From NCBI GenBank assembly GCA_038148755.1, contig JAYQWA010000004.1, positions 1-64,000 on the forward strand: 64,000 nt of DNA, read 5' to 3'. The notes below the pieces were generated by a model. It ran no database searches and was not told the origin of the DNA. It saw only the letters and a list, made by a program, of their open reading frames with translations. The position numbers and the translations under genes were made by a program. This DNA is from UBA5109 sp038148755. GTDB taxonomy: Bacteria; Pseudomonadota; Gammaproteobacteria; Pseudomonadales; Pseudohongiellaceae. Shown piece by piece: positions 46,459 to 54,703 of the stretch (its first letter is position 1; the number at the start of each line of letters is the position of its first letter).

Positions 46459-46691
46459 GAAGTCCCCTCTCTAGTTTTACTGTTTTGTGTCTTTTCTATT
46501 TTCTTTTTATTGGAAAAACTTTCCCTGTAACGCAATAAATATAGTCCTTGCGATACAGTAACTATTAAATTTAAGCTGAAGCAAATCTACTATACTTTTG
46601 CAAATTCAAACAAGCTATAAACTCAAAGCAGCCAGCAATATCTTTACTATTCCTCTTTACTTGCATAATTCAAACAACAAATAAACAAGTT

Positions 46692-47951
46692 CTATGTTCC
46701 CAGCTGTGTTTCTTTCTCTGCGGAAGTCTTAAACACCAACCAGATCAGGGCCAGAAGAATAAGTAACAAGATTGGTATTGCGCCTATATTTACTGTCTGC
46801 CAGCCAAAATTGTTCTGTAAAGCTCCAGCTGAAAGCGAAGCCAGCGTCACCATGCTAAATACAGAAAAATCATTTAATGCCTGGGCTTTATTCTTCTCTT
46901 TTTCTAAATAGCTGTCTGTAATCATGGATGTTGCCCCCACGAAGAGAAAATTCCAGCTAATACCCAGGCATATCAGAGCAATCAGAAAATGCCAAAAAGT
47001 TGTTCCAAGTAAATTTATACTTATGCACAAAAACCCAAACATAACTCCGCTAAGCAAAATTTTAATGACACCAAATCGCGCTATTAAACTGCCTGTCACA
47101 AATGATGGAGCAAACATAGCAAGCACATGCCACTGGATAACCAGAGCAGTGTCATTAAAAAGAAACGCACTTTGATCCATTGCAAGTGGTGTTGCTGTCA
47201 TCACAAAACTCATCACACTGTAACCCAGCATGCCACTCAACAAGGCAACGATATAGCGGGGTTGCAAAGCAATCACCCATAGTGGCCGCCCTGTATCGGA
47301 ACGCTCTTGCTTTACATTTTCTGAAACATTTTTTTTCTCAAGTTTCAGTAATGAAAACACTGAGAGAATAACAATATAGAGTCCGATTACCGACGCATAA
47401 CTTCCGGCAAATTCAGCATCCTGGATCCACTCTCTGGAATATTTTGCCAGATTCGGACCAATCACTGCCGCCACAACACCACCCAGCATGACAAAGGAAA
47501 TAGCTTTACTTTTATCAGATACATCAACACTTTCTGCAGCTGCATAACGCATATAATTACCCACTCCCTGAAAGATCCCAACAGAAAATGTTGCCAACAC
47601 AAACAGGACAAAATAATGATTTACGATTGCCAGATAACCAATTGTGCCACCACCGATACCAAATAAAGCGGCCAGCATGAAAGTAATTTTGCGCCCTAAT
47701 CGCTGCATCAACATAGCTGCCGGAATACTGGCTAGCATGGTGCCAATGAACTGTGCGGCTATTGGCAGTGTTGCCAGGGATTTATCTGTAGCCAGATTAA
47801 AGCCAACCAGCGATGCCGTTGACACTATCAGAGAGGTGCAGCTCATCATGATGCAAACACCTATCGTCAGCAGTAAAAGATTGCGGTTCAGAAAAGAAAA
47901 CACTTTATGAATAATCTCTTTAGTAAGGGGCAGACAACATAAAAAATGCAA
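46692..47951 (-). CDS. Major facilitator superfamily transporter
   Basis: 419 residues, 12 predicted membrane segments. The MFS loop 2-3 motif appears as MLMQRLGRKITFMLAALFGIGGG (about residues 78-100). The family exports or imports small molecules by proton exchange; no substrate can be assigned. The middle loop (about 205-222, LEKKNVSENVKQERSDTG) is cytoplasmic. It is a single gene with no partner on the same strand, 240 bp upstream of the DUF6152-partner unit. Confidence 0.87.
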   Translation of the reverse strand: MHFLCCLPLTKEIIHKVFSFLNRNLLLLTIGVCIMMSCTSLIVSTASLVGFNLATDKSLATLPIAAQFIGTMLASIPAAMLMQRLGRKITFMLAALFGIGGGTIGYLAIVNHYFVLFVLATFSVGIFQGVGNYMRYAAAESVDVSDKSKAISFVMLGGVVAAVIGPNLAKYSREWIQDAEFAGSYASVIGLYIVILSVFSLLKLEKKNVSENVKQERSDTGRPLWVIALQPRYIVALLSGMLGYSVMSFVMTATPLAMDQSAFLFNDTALVIQWHVLAMFAPSFVTGSLIARFGVIKILLSGVMFGFLCISINLLGTTFWHFLIALICLGISWNFLFVGATSMITDSYLEKEKNKAQALNDFSVFSMVTLASLSAGALQNNFGWQTVNIGAIPILLLILLALIWLVFKTSAEKETQLGT

Positions 47952-48184
47952 ATAGATTCTCTACTCTGGTAAAAGTAAGTGCAGGAAAGCAATACAGGTT
48001 TTTCTATTTTAAATTTATTACTTGCTCAGCCGGGGTATAGGGCAATCCATACGTGAACGCTACTGCCTGACAACATAGCGACCAGTATAAAAGGCTTTTG
48101 ATTTTCTAACCACCCACTAACTCACTTAAAGTGGACTTAAGTTTAATAAATAATTCAGTATTGAAAATATGACATAAAACATAT

Positions 48185-48212
48185 TTGACTTTAATTCATA
48201 AGCCATTATTCT
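48185..48212 (+). promoter_or_regulatory. Candidate promoter of the FixH/YtkA-like gene
   Basis: -35 TTGACT (48185-48190), 16-bp spacer, -10 TATTCT (48207-48212), 28 bp before the ATG. The rest of the 47952-48240 gap shows no gene. Confidence 0.45.
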
Positions 48213-48240
48213 CTCCACCTGGATTTTAAAAGGCATCGAA

Positions 48241-48669
48241 ATGAGAACAATTCTTCCTAAAATATTGCAAATCACTATGTTGATGTCAGCACTTTCAGTT
48301 TTAGCAAGTCTTCCGGTTGCAGCTCAGGAAGAAGTCGCTCCCGGTGTCTGGCTTTCCAGAAATGGCAACTATCGTTTAAGTTATACCTCTGAATATAATC
48401 CGATTCCTCTACAAAGGGCTCATGAGTGGGTGCTTTATATACTTGATAGTAATCGAAGACCCATTGATGATGCAGAAATTGAGATTCACGGCTATCATCC
48501 TGCAACTCGGGAAATATTGCCGCGAATGACCTATATCAGTACCCATATGGGTAGAGGCGCTTACCAGGTCATAAATATGTATTTTGACCAACCTGGTGAC
48601 TGGGAAATTAATGTCGTTATTTCCAGCGGCTCAAAAGTTGACGCAGTGCTGATCCCGATAACGATCTAA
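48241..48669 (+). CDS. Exported FixH/YtkA-like small protein
   Basis: 142 residues: signal peptide (about 1-28, PVAAQ), then one immunoglobulin-like beta domain with the YtkA/FixH pattern (LSRNGNYRLSYTSE, HEWVLYILDSNRRPIDDAEIEI, MGRGAYQVINMYFDQPGDWEINVVI). Such domains are found in copper/CcO-assembly proteins and in many small exported proteins. No Cys or His/Met cluster for copper is seen, so a metal role is not supported. It is alone, with a downstream terminator at 48858. Confidence 0.7.
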   Translation: MRTILPKILQITMLMSALSVLASLPVAAQEEVAPGVWLSRNGNYRLSYTSEYNPIPLQRAHEWVLYILDSNRRPIDDAEIEIHGYHPATREILPRMTYISTHMGRGAYQVINMYFDQPGDWEINVVISSGSKVDAVLIPITI

Positions 48670-48857
48670 CAAGCGCCTTTTCAGCGATAATAAAAGCATT
48701 TCTAGGCTTCTAACAGCCATGAGCGGCTTGCTCTTGAGGGCATAAGTCGCTATGCTTCGCCCCATGAACAAAAGAGCGATTTATCCACGAATTATATTTA
48801 TTATTCAACACTGATGAGTGGGTTGAATTGATTGCTACTATTTAAAAAACAAGATTC

Positions 48858-48885
48858 AAAAAACCCGCTTCCAAGCGGGTTTTTT
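48858..48885 (+). terminator. Terminator-like hairpin 39 bp before ileS
   Basis: AAAAAACCCGCTT (48858 on) pairs with AAGCGGGTTTTTT around a CC loop, then T-rich sequence. It may end the FixH-like transcript about 190 bp from its stop, or act as an attenuator for ileS. Confidence 0.88.
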
Positions 48886-48923
48886 ATTTCTGGGTATAAA
48901 AACCAGTTAAACGGAATATAAGT

Positions 48924-51900
48924 GTGACTGAAGAAACTAAAACAGCGAATAGCCCTTTTTCATTTGTGGATGCCGAACATCAGGTATTGAACTTCTGGAA
49001 AACTGACAATATTTTCCAGAAGTCTCTGGCGCAAACTGAAACCGGCAAACCGTATATTTTTTATGATGGCCCACCCTTTGCCACGGGCTTACCGCATCAT
49101 GGACATCTGGTTGCTTCTACCCTGAAGGATATTATCCCGCGCTACTACACCATGAAAGGTTATTACGTCCAACGTCGATTTGGTTGGGATTGTCATGGCC
49201 TGCCTATTGAGCATGAAATAGATAAGTCGCTGGGGATGTCTTCACAACAGGCTGTCGAAAAGCTCGGTATCAAAGGGTATAACGATGAATGTCGCGGAAT
49301 TGTCCAACGCTATACTGCTGAATGGGAAAAGACCATTACCCGAATCGGGCGCTGGGTGGATTTTGAAAATGATTACAAAACCATGGATCCCGATTTTATG
49401 GAATCTGTCTGGTGGGTCATCAAGCAACTCTGGGAAAAAGATTTAATTTATCAGGGCGTCAAAGTTGTTCCCTTCTCCACGGCGCTTGGCACTGTGTTAT
49501 CCAATTTTGAAGCAGGCTCGAATTATCAGGATGTGCAGGATCCTGCAGTTACTGTTTTATTTAAATTAAAAGATGAAGATGCTTATCTGGCTGCCTGGAC
49601 CACCACGCCCTGGACCCTGCCATCCAACCTGGGTCTTTGTGTCAATGCTGAAGTTACTTATAACAAAATCCATGATAAAGAACGTGATATCACGCTTTAT
49701 ATAGCTGAAGAGTTAACCGAAAACGTGCTAAGCAAAACGGGAAGTGAAAATCATACTGTTCTCAGTCAGCATCAGGGCAGTGAACTGGTCGGTAAAAAAT
49801 ATGAACCCCTCTTCCCTTACTTTAGTGACCTCGCCGGACAAGGAGCATTTACTGTTTTTGCCGATGACTATGTCACGACGGACAGTGGTACAGGCATCGT
49901 ACATCAGGCCCCCGCTTTCGGTGAAGATGACTTCAGGGTAATGAAAAACAATGGTGTGGATGTCGCCGTCTGTCCCGTCGACTTTGAAGGAAAATTCACG
50001 CAAGAGGTCCGCGACTATGTCGGCGTTTATGTCAAAGATGCCGACAAAGACATCATCCGACGTTTAAAGGATGAAGGGAAACTCTATGTTCAGGAAGTGA
50101 TCAACCATAGCTACCCTTTCTGTCCACGCTCGGATACGCCAATTATCTATCGCACCATTCCATCTTGGTATGTGAAAGTGGAGCAGATGCGTGAGCGTAT
50201 CAGCGCTGCCAACCAGCAGGTTAACTGGGTACCAGAGCATATTAAAAATGGCCGCATGGGAAACTGGCTGGCAAATGCTATCGACTGGAGTATTTCGCGC
50301 AATCGTTATTGGGGAACGCCGCTGCCTATCTGGATTAATGACATCACGGACAAGCGCATCTGCATCGGCTCTATAGAAGAACTGGAACAGTTCACGGGTA
50401 TCAGAGTAGATGACCTGCATCGCGAATATGTCGATGACCTGACCTTTACTATCGAAGGCGAGGAAGGCACTTATCGTCGTGTTGAAGAAGTTCTCGACTG
50501 TTGGTTTGAATCCGGCTCCATGCCCTACGCCCAGATGCATTACCCGTTTGAAAACAAGGCACTTTTTGAAGCAGGATTCCCGGCTGAATACATTGCTGAA
50601 GGGCTGGATCAGACCCGTGGCTGGTTTTATACCCTACTGGTATTGAGCACTGCCCTGTTCGACAAACCTTCGTTCAAGAATGTCATCGTTAACGGCATTG
50701 TCATGGCCGAAGACGGCAAGAAAATGTCCAAGCGTTTACAAAACTACACTGCGCCTGACGCTTTGATGGAGGAATACGGTGCCGATGCTTTGCGTCTGTA
50801 TCTGATCAACTCAGGTCTGGTCAAAGCCGAGGAACAACGTTTCACTGACAGTGGCGTAAAAGATATGGTACGCCGTGTATTGCTGCCCTGGTATAACTCC
50901 TTCAAATTCCTGCAAACCTATGCAGAAATTGATAACTGGAAAGCGGATGAAAACCTCCCCTTTGCTATGCACAATATTGTCGACCAGTGGATTATTTCAA
51001 AGCTGCAAACACTGAAAGCCAATGTCGCCAGAGAAATGGCGGAGTACAAACTCTATAACGTTGTACCGGCTTTATTCGAGTTCATTGAAGATTTAACCAA
51101 CTGGTATATCCGTCTGAACCGTTCCCGTTACTGGGTCGAGGGCATGACAGATGATAAGGATGCCGCTTTCAGGACACTGTATCATGTACTGAAAGAACTC
51201 AATATCGGTCTGGCGCCTTTTGCTCCCTTTCTTTCTGAACATATTTATCAGGCGCTGCAGACTTTTGAATCGGAAAATTCCAGTACTCAGGAATCTGTCC
51301 ATTTATGTCCTTACCCGGAAGCCGATGAAAAACTGATGCAGCCTTTACTGGAAGCTGCTGTTGCACGCATACAAAGCATTATTTTGCTGGGTCGCCAGAA
51401 GCGTGAACAGGTCAAAATCAAAACCAAAATTCCGCTGGCCCGTCTCACTATCATCCATGAAGATCAAAGTATGCTGGATGAAATCATGCGCCTGGAAGGC
51501 TACATAAAATCTGAACTCAATGTAAAAGAGATTGCCACATCCACAGTGGAAAGTGATTACATTAATTTATATGCCAAACCGAACTTTCCGGTGCTGGGTA
51601 AACGCCTCGGCAAGCGTTTTAAGGAGTTCAAACAACTCATTGAATCGCTGACACCTGCTCAATTAAAAGAGTTACAGAATAACGACAGCATAAGCCTTGA
51701 TGGCGAAAGCTTCACAACAGAGGATATTCAGGTATTCCGTGAAGCCAAGGCAGGCACTGAGGCAGTTTCTGACCGTTTCATCACGATTGATATGGATATT
51801 GAACTGACTGACGGGCTTTTGCGTGAAGGTCTTGCCCGGGAAATAGTAAACCGCATACAAAAAACCCGTAAAGATCTGAATCTGAATGTCGCTGATCGCA

Positions 51901-52070
51901 TCAAAGTGACATACAAAGCCGATAGTGAACTTGAACAGGCCATCTCTGAGCATCAGGATTACATTGCCAAAGAAACCTTATGCACCGAATTAAACAGCCA
52001 ACCCGAAACAGGGGAAAACAGTTTTGATATTGAAGGACTAAACATTTCCTTCAGCATAGAAAGGTTATAG
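48924..52070 (+). CDS. ileS: Isoleucyl-tRNA synthetase, IleS2 (eukaryote-like) type
   Basis: Charges tRNA-Ile and edits valine. 1048 residues, longer than E. coli IleS (938), with GTG start. The HIGH motif reads HHGH at residues 58-61 (GLPHHGHLVAST) and KMSKR is at 600-604. The stretch FSTALGTVLSNFEAGSNYQ and the absence of the C-terminal zinc-cysteine cluster mark it as the IleS2/eukaryote-like clade, which in other bacteria is naturally mupirocin-resistant. The editing domain (about 190-400) and tRNA-binding C-terminus are complete. aroG-type gene follows 49 bp later. Confidence 0.95.
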   Translation: MTEETKTANSPFSFVDAEHQVLNFWKTDNIFQKSLAQTETGKPYIFYDGPPFATGLPHHGHLVASTLKDIIPRYYTMKGYYVQRRFGWDCHGLPIEHEIDKSLGMSSQQAVEKLGIKGYNDECRGIVQRYTAEWEKTITRIGRWVDFENDYKTMDPDFMESVWWVIKQLWEKDLIYQGVKVVPFSTALGTVLSNFEAGSNYQDVQDPAVTVLFKLKDEDAYLAAWTTTPWTLPSNLGLCVNAEVTYNKIHDKERDITLYIAEELTENVLSKTGSENHTVLSQHQGSELVGKKYEPLFPYFSDLAGQGAFTVFADDYVTTDSGTGIVHQAPAFGEDDFRVMKNNGVDVAVCPVDFEGKFTQEVRDYVGVYVKDADKDIIRRLKDEGKLYVQEVINHSYPFCPRSDTPIIYRTIPSWYVKVEQMRERISAANQQVNWVPEHIKNGRMGNWLANAIDWSISRNRYWGTPLPIWINDITDKRICIGSIEELEQFTGIRVDDLHREYVDDLTFTIEGEEGTYRRVEEVLDCWFESGSMPYAQMHYPFENKALFEAGFPAEYIAEGLDQTRGWFYTLLVLSTALFDKPSFKNVIVNGIVMAEDGKKMSKRLQNYTAPDALMEEYGADALRLYLINSGLVKAEEQRFTDSGVKDMVRRVLLPWYNSFKFLQTYAEIDNWKADENLPFAMHNIVDQWIISKLQTLKANVAREMAEYKLYNVVPALFEFIEDLTNWYIRLNRSRYWVEGMTDDKDAAFRTLYHVLKELNIGLAPFAPFLSEHIYQALQTFESENSSTQESVHLCPYPEADEKLMQPLLEAAVARIQSIILLGRQKREQVKIKTKIPLARLTIIHEDQSMLDEIMRLEGYIKSELNVKEIATSTVESDYINLYAKPNFPVLGKRLGKRFKEFKQLIESLTPAQLKELQNNDSISLDGESFTTEDIQVFREAKAGTEAVSDRFITIDMDIELTDGLLREGLAREIVNRIQKTRKDLNLNVADRIKVTYKADSELEQAISEHQDYIAKETLCTELNSQPETGENSFDIEGLNISFSIERL

Positions 52071-52119
52071 GACAAAAGCGGTTAACCAAGTAAAAATAAA
52101 TTAATAAAGTTGAAATAAC

Positions 52120-53178
52120 ATGAATATGCAAACTACAGATGATCTGCGCATCGTTGCGATGAAAGAACTGCTTTCTCCGGAACAGCTTATCAATGAATTT
52201 CCACTGTCACAGAACGCATCAGAAACAGTCTCCAATACCCGCAAAGCGATTCAGGACATAATACATGGCCGGGATGATCGCCTGCTTGTCATCAGTGGTC
52301 CCTGCTCCATTCATGACCCGGAAGCAGCACTTGAATACGCAGATCGTTTGGCAAAACCCTTACAGACATACAAAGACAAGCTGCTGGTTGTTATGCGAGT
52401 TTATTTTGAAAAACCCCGTACGACAGTTGGCTGGAAAGGTTTGATTAACGACCCACACCTGGACAACAGTTTCCAGATTAATGAAGGCCTGCGCAAAGCC
52501 AGAAAACTTTTGCTCGAACTTGCCGACAAAGGCATACCGGCTGCTACAGAATACCTTGATTTAATCAGTCCGCAATATGTGGCTGACCTGATAAGCTGGG
52601 GCGCCATTGGCGCACGCACTACAGAATCACAATGCCATCGGGAGCTAGCTTCGGGACTTTCTTGCCCTGTCGGATTCAAGAATGGCACCAGCGGCAATAT
52701 CCAGATTGCCATCGATGCCATCGGTTCTGCAGTTAATGCCCATCACTTTTTATCAGTGACCAAAGGCGGACACTCTGCCATTTTCCAGACAGCCGGGAAT
52801 CCTGACTGCCACCTGATTCTCAGAGGCGGCAAACACACCAACTATGACCCGGATAGTATTAAAGAAGCCGCAGACAAAATGCAGAAGGCCGGCCTTAACC
52901 CTGCTATTGTCGTCGACTGCAGTCATGCCAATTCAGGCAAGGATCCAGATCGTCAAATCATTGTATGTCAGGACGTAGCCGATCAAATTGCCAACGGTGA
53001 AACCAATATCAAGGGAGTAATGCTGGAGAGCCACCTGGTCGCCGGCAACCAAAAAGTCGTAGCCGGGGAAGCCTTAACCTATGGCCAAAGCATCACTGAT
53101 GCCTGCATGAACTGGGAAGATACGGATATACTGCTAAGCAAACTTGCTGAAGCGATTGCCATCCGCAGAAATTTATAG
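52120..53178 (+). CDS. aroG: 3-deoxy-7-phosphoheptulonate synthase (class I, AroG-like)
   Basis: Condenses phosphoenolpyruvate and erythrose 4-phosphate to DAHP, the first step of aromatic amino acid synthesis. 352 residues, full-length. E. coli AroG-like motifs are intact: LLVISGPCSIHDPEAALEYA, VMRVYFEKPRTTVGWKGL, SWGAIGARTTESQ, GFKNGTSGN, DCSHANSGK and GVMLESHLVAGNQ. Which amino acid inhibits it cannot be read reliably; overall it is closest to AroG among the E. coli isozymes. It lies 49 bp after ileS and may share its transcript. Confidence 0.94.
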   Translation: MNMQTTDDLRIVAMKELLSPEQLINEFPLSQNASETVSNTRKAIQDIIHGRDDRLLVISGPCSIHDPEAALEYADRLAKPLQTYKDKLLVVMRVYFEKPRTTVGWKGLINDPHLDNSFQINEGLRKARKLLLELADKGIPAATEYLDLISPQYVADLISWGAIGARTTESQCHRELASGLSCPVGFKNGTSGNIQIAIDAIGSAVNAHHFLSVTKGGHSAIFQTAGNPDCHLILRGGKHTNYDPDSIKEAADKMQKAGLNPAIVVDCSHANSGKDPDRQIIVCQDVADQIANGETNIKGVMLESHLVAGNQKVVAGEALTYGQSITDACMNWEDTDILLSKLAEAIAIRRNL

Positions 53179-53189
53179 GCCGCGCCTGG

Positions 53190-53315
53190 TCAAGCTCCCA
53201 GTTTTTCTTTTAATCTTTCAGCTGCCAGTGTAAGGGCTTCTTTGCCTGCACCAATGGCACCTGCAAAAGACATAAATCCATGGTGGCTTTGATTATCATG
53301 CGTGAATTCTAGTAG
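53190..53315 (-). pseudogene. Remnant: C-terminal fragment of an alpha/beta-hydrolase-like gene
   Basis: A 41-codon open stretch on the minus strand, closed by an in-frame TAG upstream (53316-53318), reads LLEFTHDNQSHHGFMSFAGA, then IGAGKEALTLAAERLKEKLGA and a stop. The HHGFM element followed by a terminal helix is typical of the end of esterase or dienelactone-hydrolase-type proteins (catalytic His region). No start or 5' part is present, so it is a decayed piece, not a gene. Family assignment is by eye. Confidence 0.55.
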
Positions 53316-53331
53316 CTAAGTCCCCTGCATT

Positions 53332-53354
53332 AACTGCGACAAATTGTCGCAGTT
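53332..53354. repeat. 23-bp near-perfect palindrome
   Basis: AACTGCGACAA (53332-53342), one A, then its exact complement TTGTCGCAGTT (53344-53354). No T-run follows. It lies in the non-coding 53179-53521 gap, just upstream of the esterase fragment and 168 bp before the redoxin gene; an operator-like or recombination site is possible. Confidence 0.6.
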
Positions 53355-53521
53355 CTTGTCATATTTCAATCCTGGGGATACCTTGCCGGGACTGCATGTT
53401 AAGTAGAAAAGGCACAGCTTATCTGTCATTATCATGCGTAAGTCACGCTAAATAACTATAAAAAATTCATGCCTGTTATCTCCTGAATAGTTAAATAAAT
53501 TCAGAAAAAAAGAGGACGACA

Positions 53522-54091
53522 ATGCCATCACTTAAACGCTACTGCCAATTTACCCTAGTTATATTGTTTTTCTGTTGCCAGTTGAGTCTCGCACAGGATT
53601 TTATCTGGGCACCGGATTTCCCCGAAGGCTCCACTATTCCGGTCCTAGATGCGCCTGACCAAAATGGTAACAACCAAACCCTGAACAGCCTCACCGGTGA
53701 AAAAGGGTTAATGCTGTTTTTCAGCCGCTCTTTTGACTGGTGTCCCTATTGTAAAGCCCAGCTTGCCGATATCACTGCCATTCAAACTGAAATGGAAGCA
53801 TTGGGCTTTAATATCGCCTCAATGACCTATGACTCGATTGAAACCCTGAAAATTGCAGAAGAAGACTTTGGTGTCGGTTTCACCATGCTGCATGATGAAG
53901 CCATTAAGCACATTAATGCATTTGGCATACGTAATCCGGTTCCGGAACCTGACAGCTTTGCCTACGGCATTCCCCGCCCTGGAATCATGCTGGTCAGTCC
54001 GGACGGCACTATTTTGCGAAAGTTTGCCGAAGAGGATTACCGTGAACGGCCTAACCTGACTTACGTGCTTGAAGCAGCCAGAGCGTTGTAA
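53522..54091 (+). CDS. Exported thioredoxin-fold/AhpC-TSA family protein
   Basis: 189 residues: signal peptide (about 1-24, LSLAQ) and a redoxin domain with the active-site motif FDWCPYCKAQL (Cys at about residues 75 and 78), KGLMLFFSRS before it and the cis-Pro region GIPRPGIMLVSPDGTI. The CxxC spacing points to a periplasmic thiol-disulfide reductase or peroxide-reducing protein rather than a 2-Cys peroxiredoxin proper. GAGGACGAC serves as ribosome site. It is a single gene, flanked on both sides by minus-strand esterase remnants. Confidence 0.82.
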   Translation: MPSLKRYCQFTLVILFFCCQLSLAQDFIWAPDFPEGSTIPVLDAPDQNGNNQTLNSLTGEKGLMLFFSRSFDWCPYCKAQLADITAIQTEMEALGFNIASMTYDSIETLKIAEEDFGVGFTMLHDEAIKHINAFGIRNPVPEPDSFAYGIPRPGIMLVSPDGTILRKFAEEDYRERPNLTYVLEAARAL

Positions 54092-54212
54092 AGTGTCCAA
54101 TTCAATTAAAGTAAAAAGAGTACGCTTATTATCCTGTAGTGGAGTTATAAAAGAGCCCGCTCTGTCACAACAAACTTCTTAGTCCTTTATTCCTGGCAGC
54201 TATAACTTGACC

Positions 54213-54599
54213 TCAAAGTCGTATCGCCACTGCCGTCATAAACCGCTTCTTGCGAATAGGGACAAAGGATCTCTCGAACACCAGAGTGCCAGAGATAACC
54301 TTGGATGCGTCTATTGAATCAGGTGCTATGCCATTTTCTACCCAGTTTTCTATGGTGGCCTGGAAATCAACGGTATTCACCCCAGCAGATGCTCTGGTCA
54401 GGCCATGTCCGGTGCCGGGCATCATGAATAATCTGATAGTGTTTTCTGCCTGCTCTCGTGCTTCAGCAGCTGACATACCCTGTGCTTCAAGATGGTCAAT
54501 CACGGTTTCGTAATACTCAATGCCAAGGCGGGGAGGAAAAAGACCATCAGACCAGGCAAGCAGGTTGGAACGGTTAAAAATTTTTTTTCGATCATTTAA
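54213..54599 (-). pseudogene. Remnant: C-terminal fragment of a tannase/feruloyl-esterase family gene
   Basis: An open stretch of 128 codons with an in-frame TAA upstream (54600-54602). It encodes LLAWSDGLFPPRLGIEYYET, a helix-rich EAREQAENTIRLFMMPGTGHG and NTVDFQATIENWVENGIAPDSI, the typical C-terminal end of tannase-family alpha/beta hydrolases (catalytic Asp and His region; MPGTGHG carries the His). The N-terminal three quarters, with the signal peptide and nucleophile Ser, are missing, so the protein cannot be functional as such. A GTG at 54503 could start a 96-residue product, which I regard as incidental. Confidence 0.72.
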
Positions 54600-54703
54600 T
54601 TAATATATTCGGCAGAAATTTCTTGCGGGAAAACCTTGCTCCCCTGAGCATCAGAAGTTAACGCTGGGAGAAAAATTCATTGGACAAAACAGCTTTTATG
54701 TTT

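Noticed and set aside
48719..48745. Leader peptide MSGLLLRA before ileS
   Set aside because: No ribosome site, Leu rather than Ile codons, and distance from the hairpin make it weak.
54213..54503. A 96-residue intact hypothetical gene from GTG
   Set aside because: Tannase-like sequence continues in frame upstream to about 54599, showing a truncated gene rather than a small complete one.
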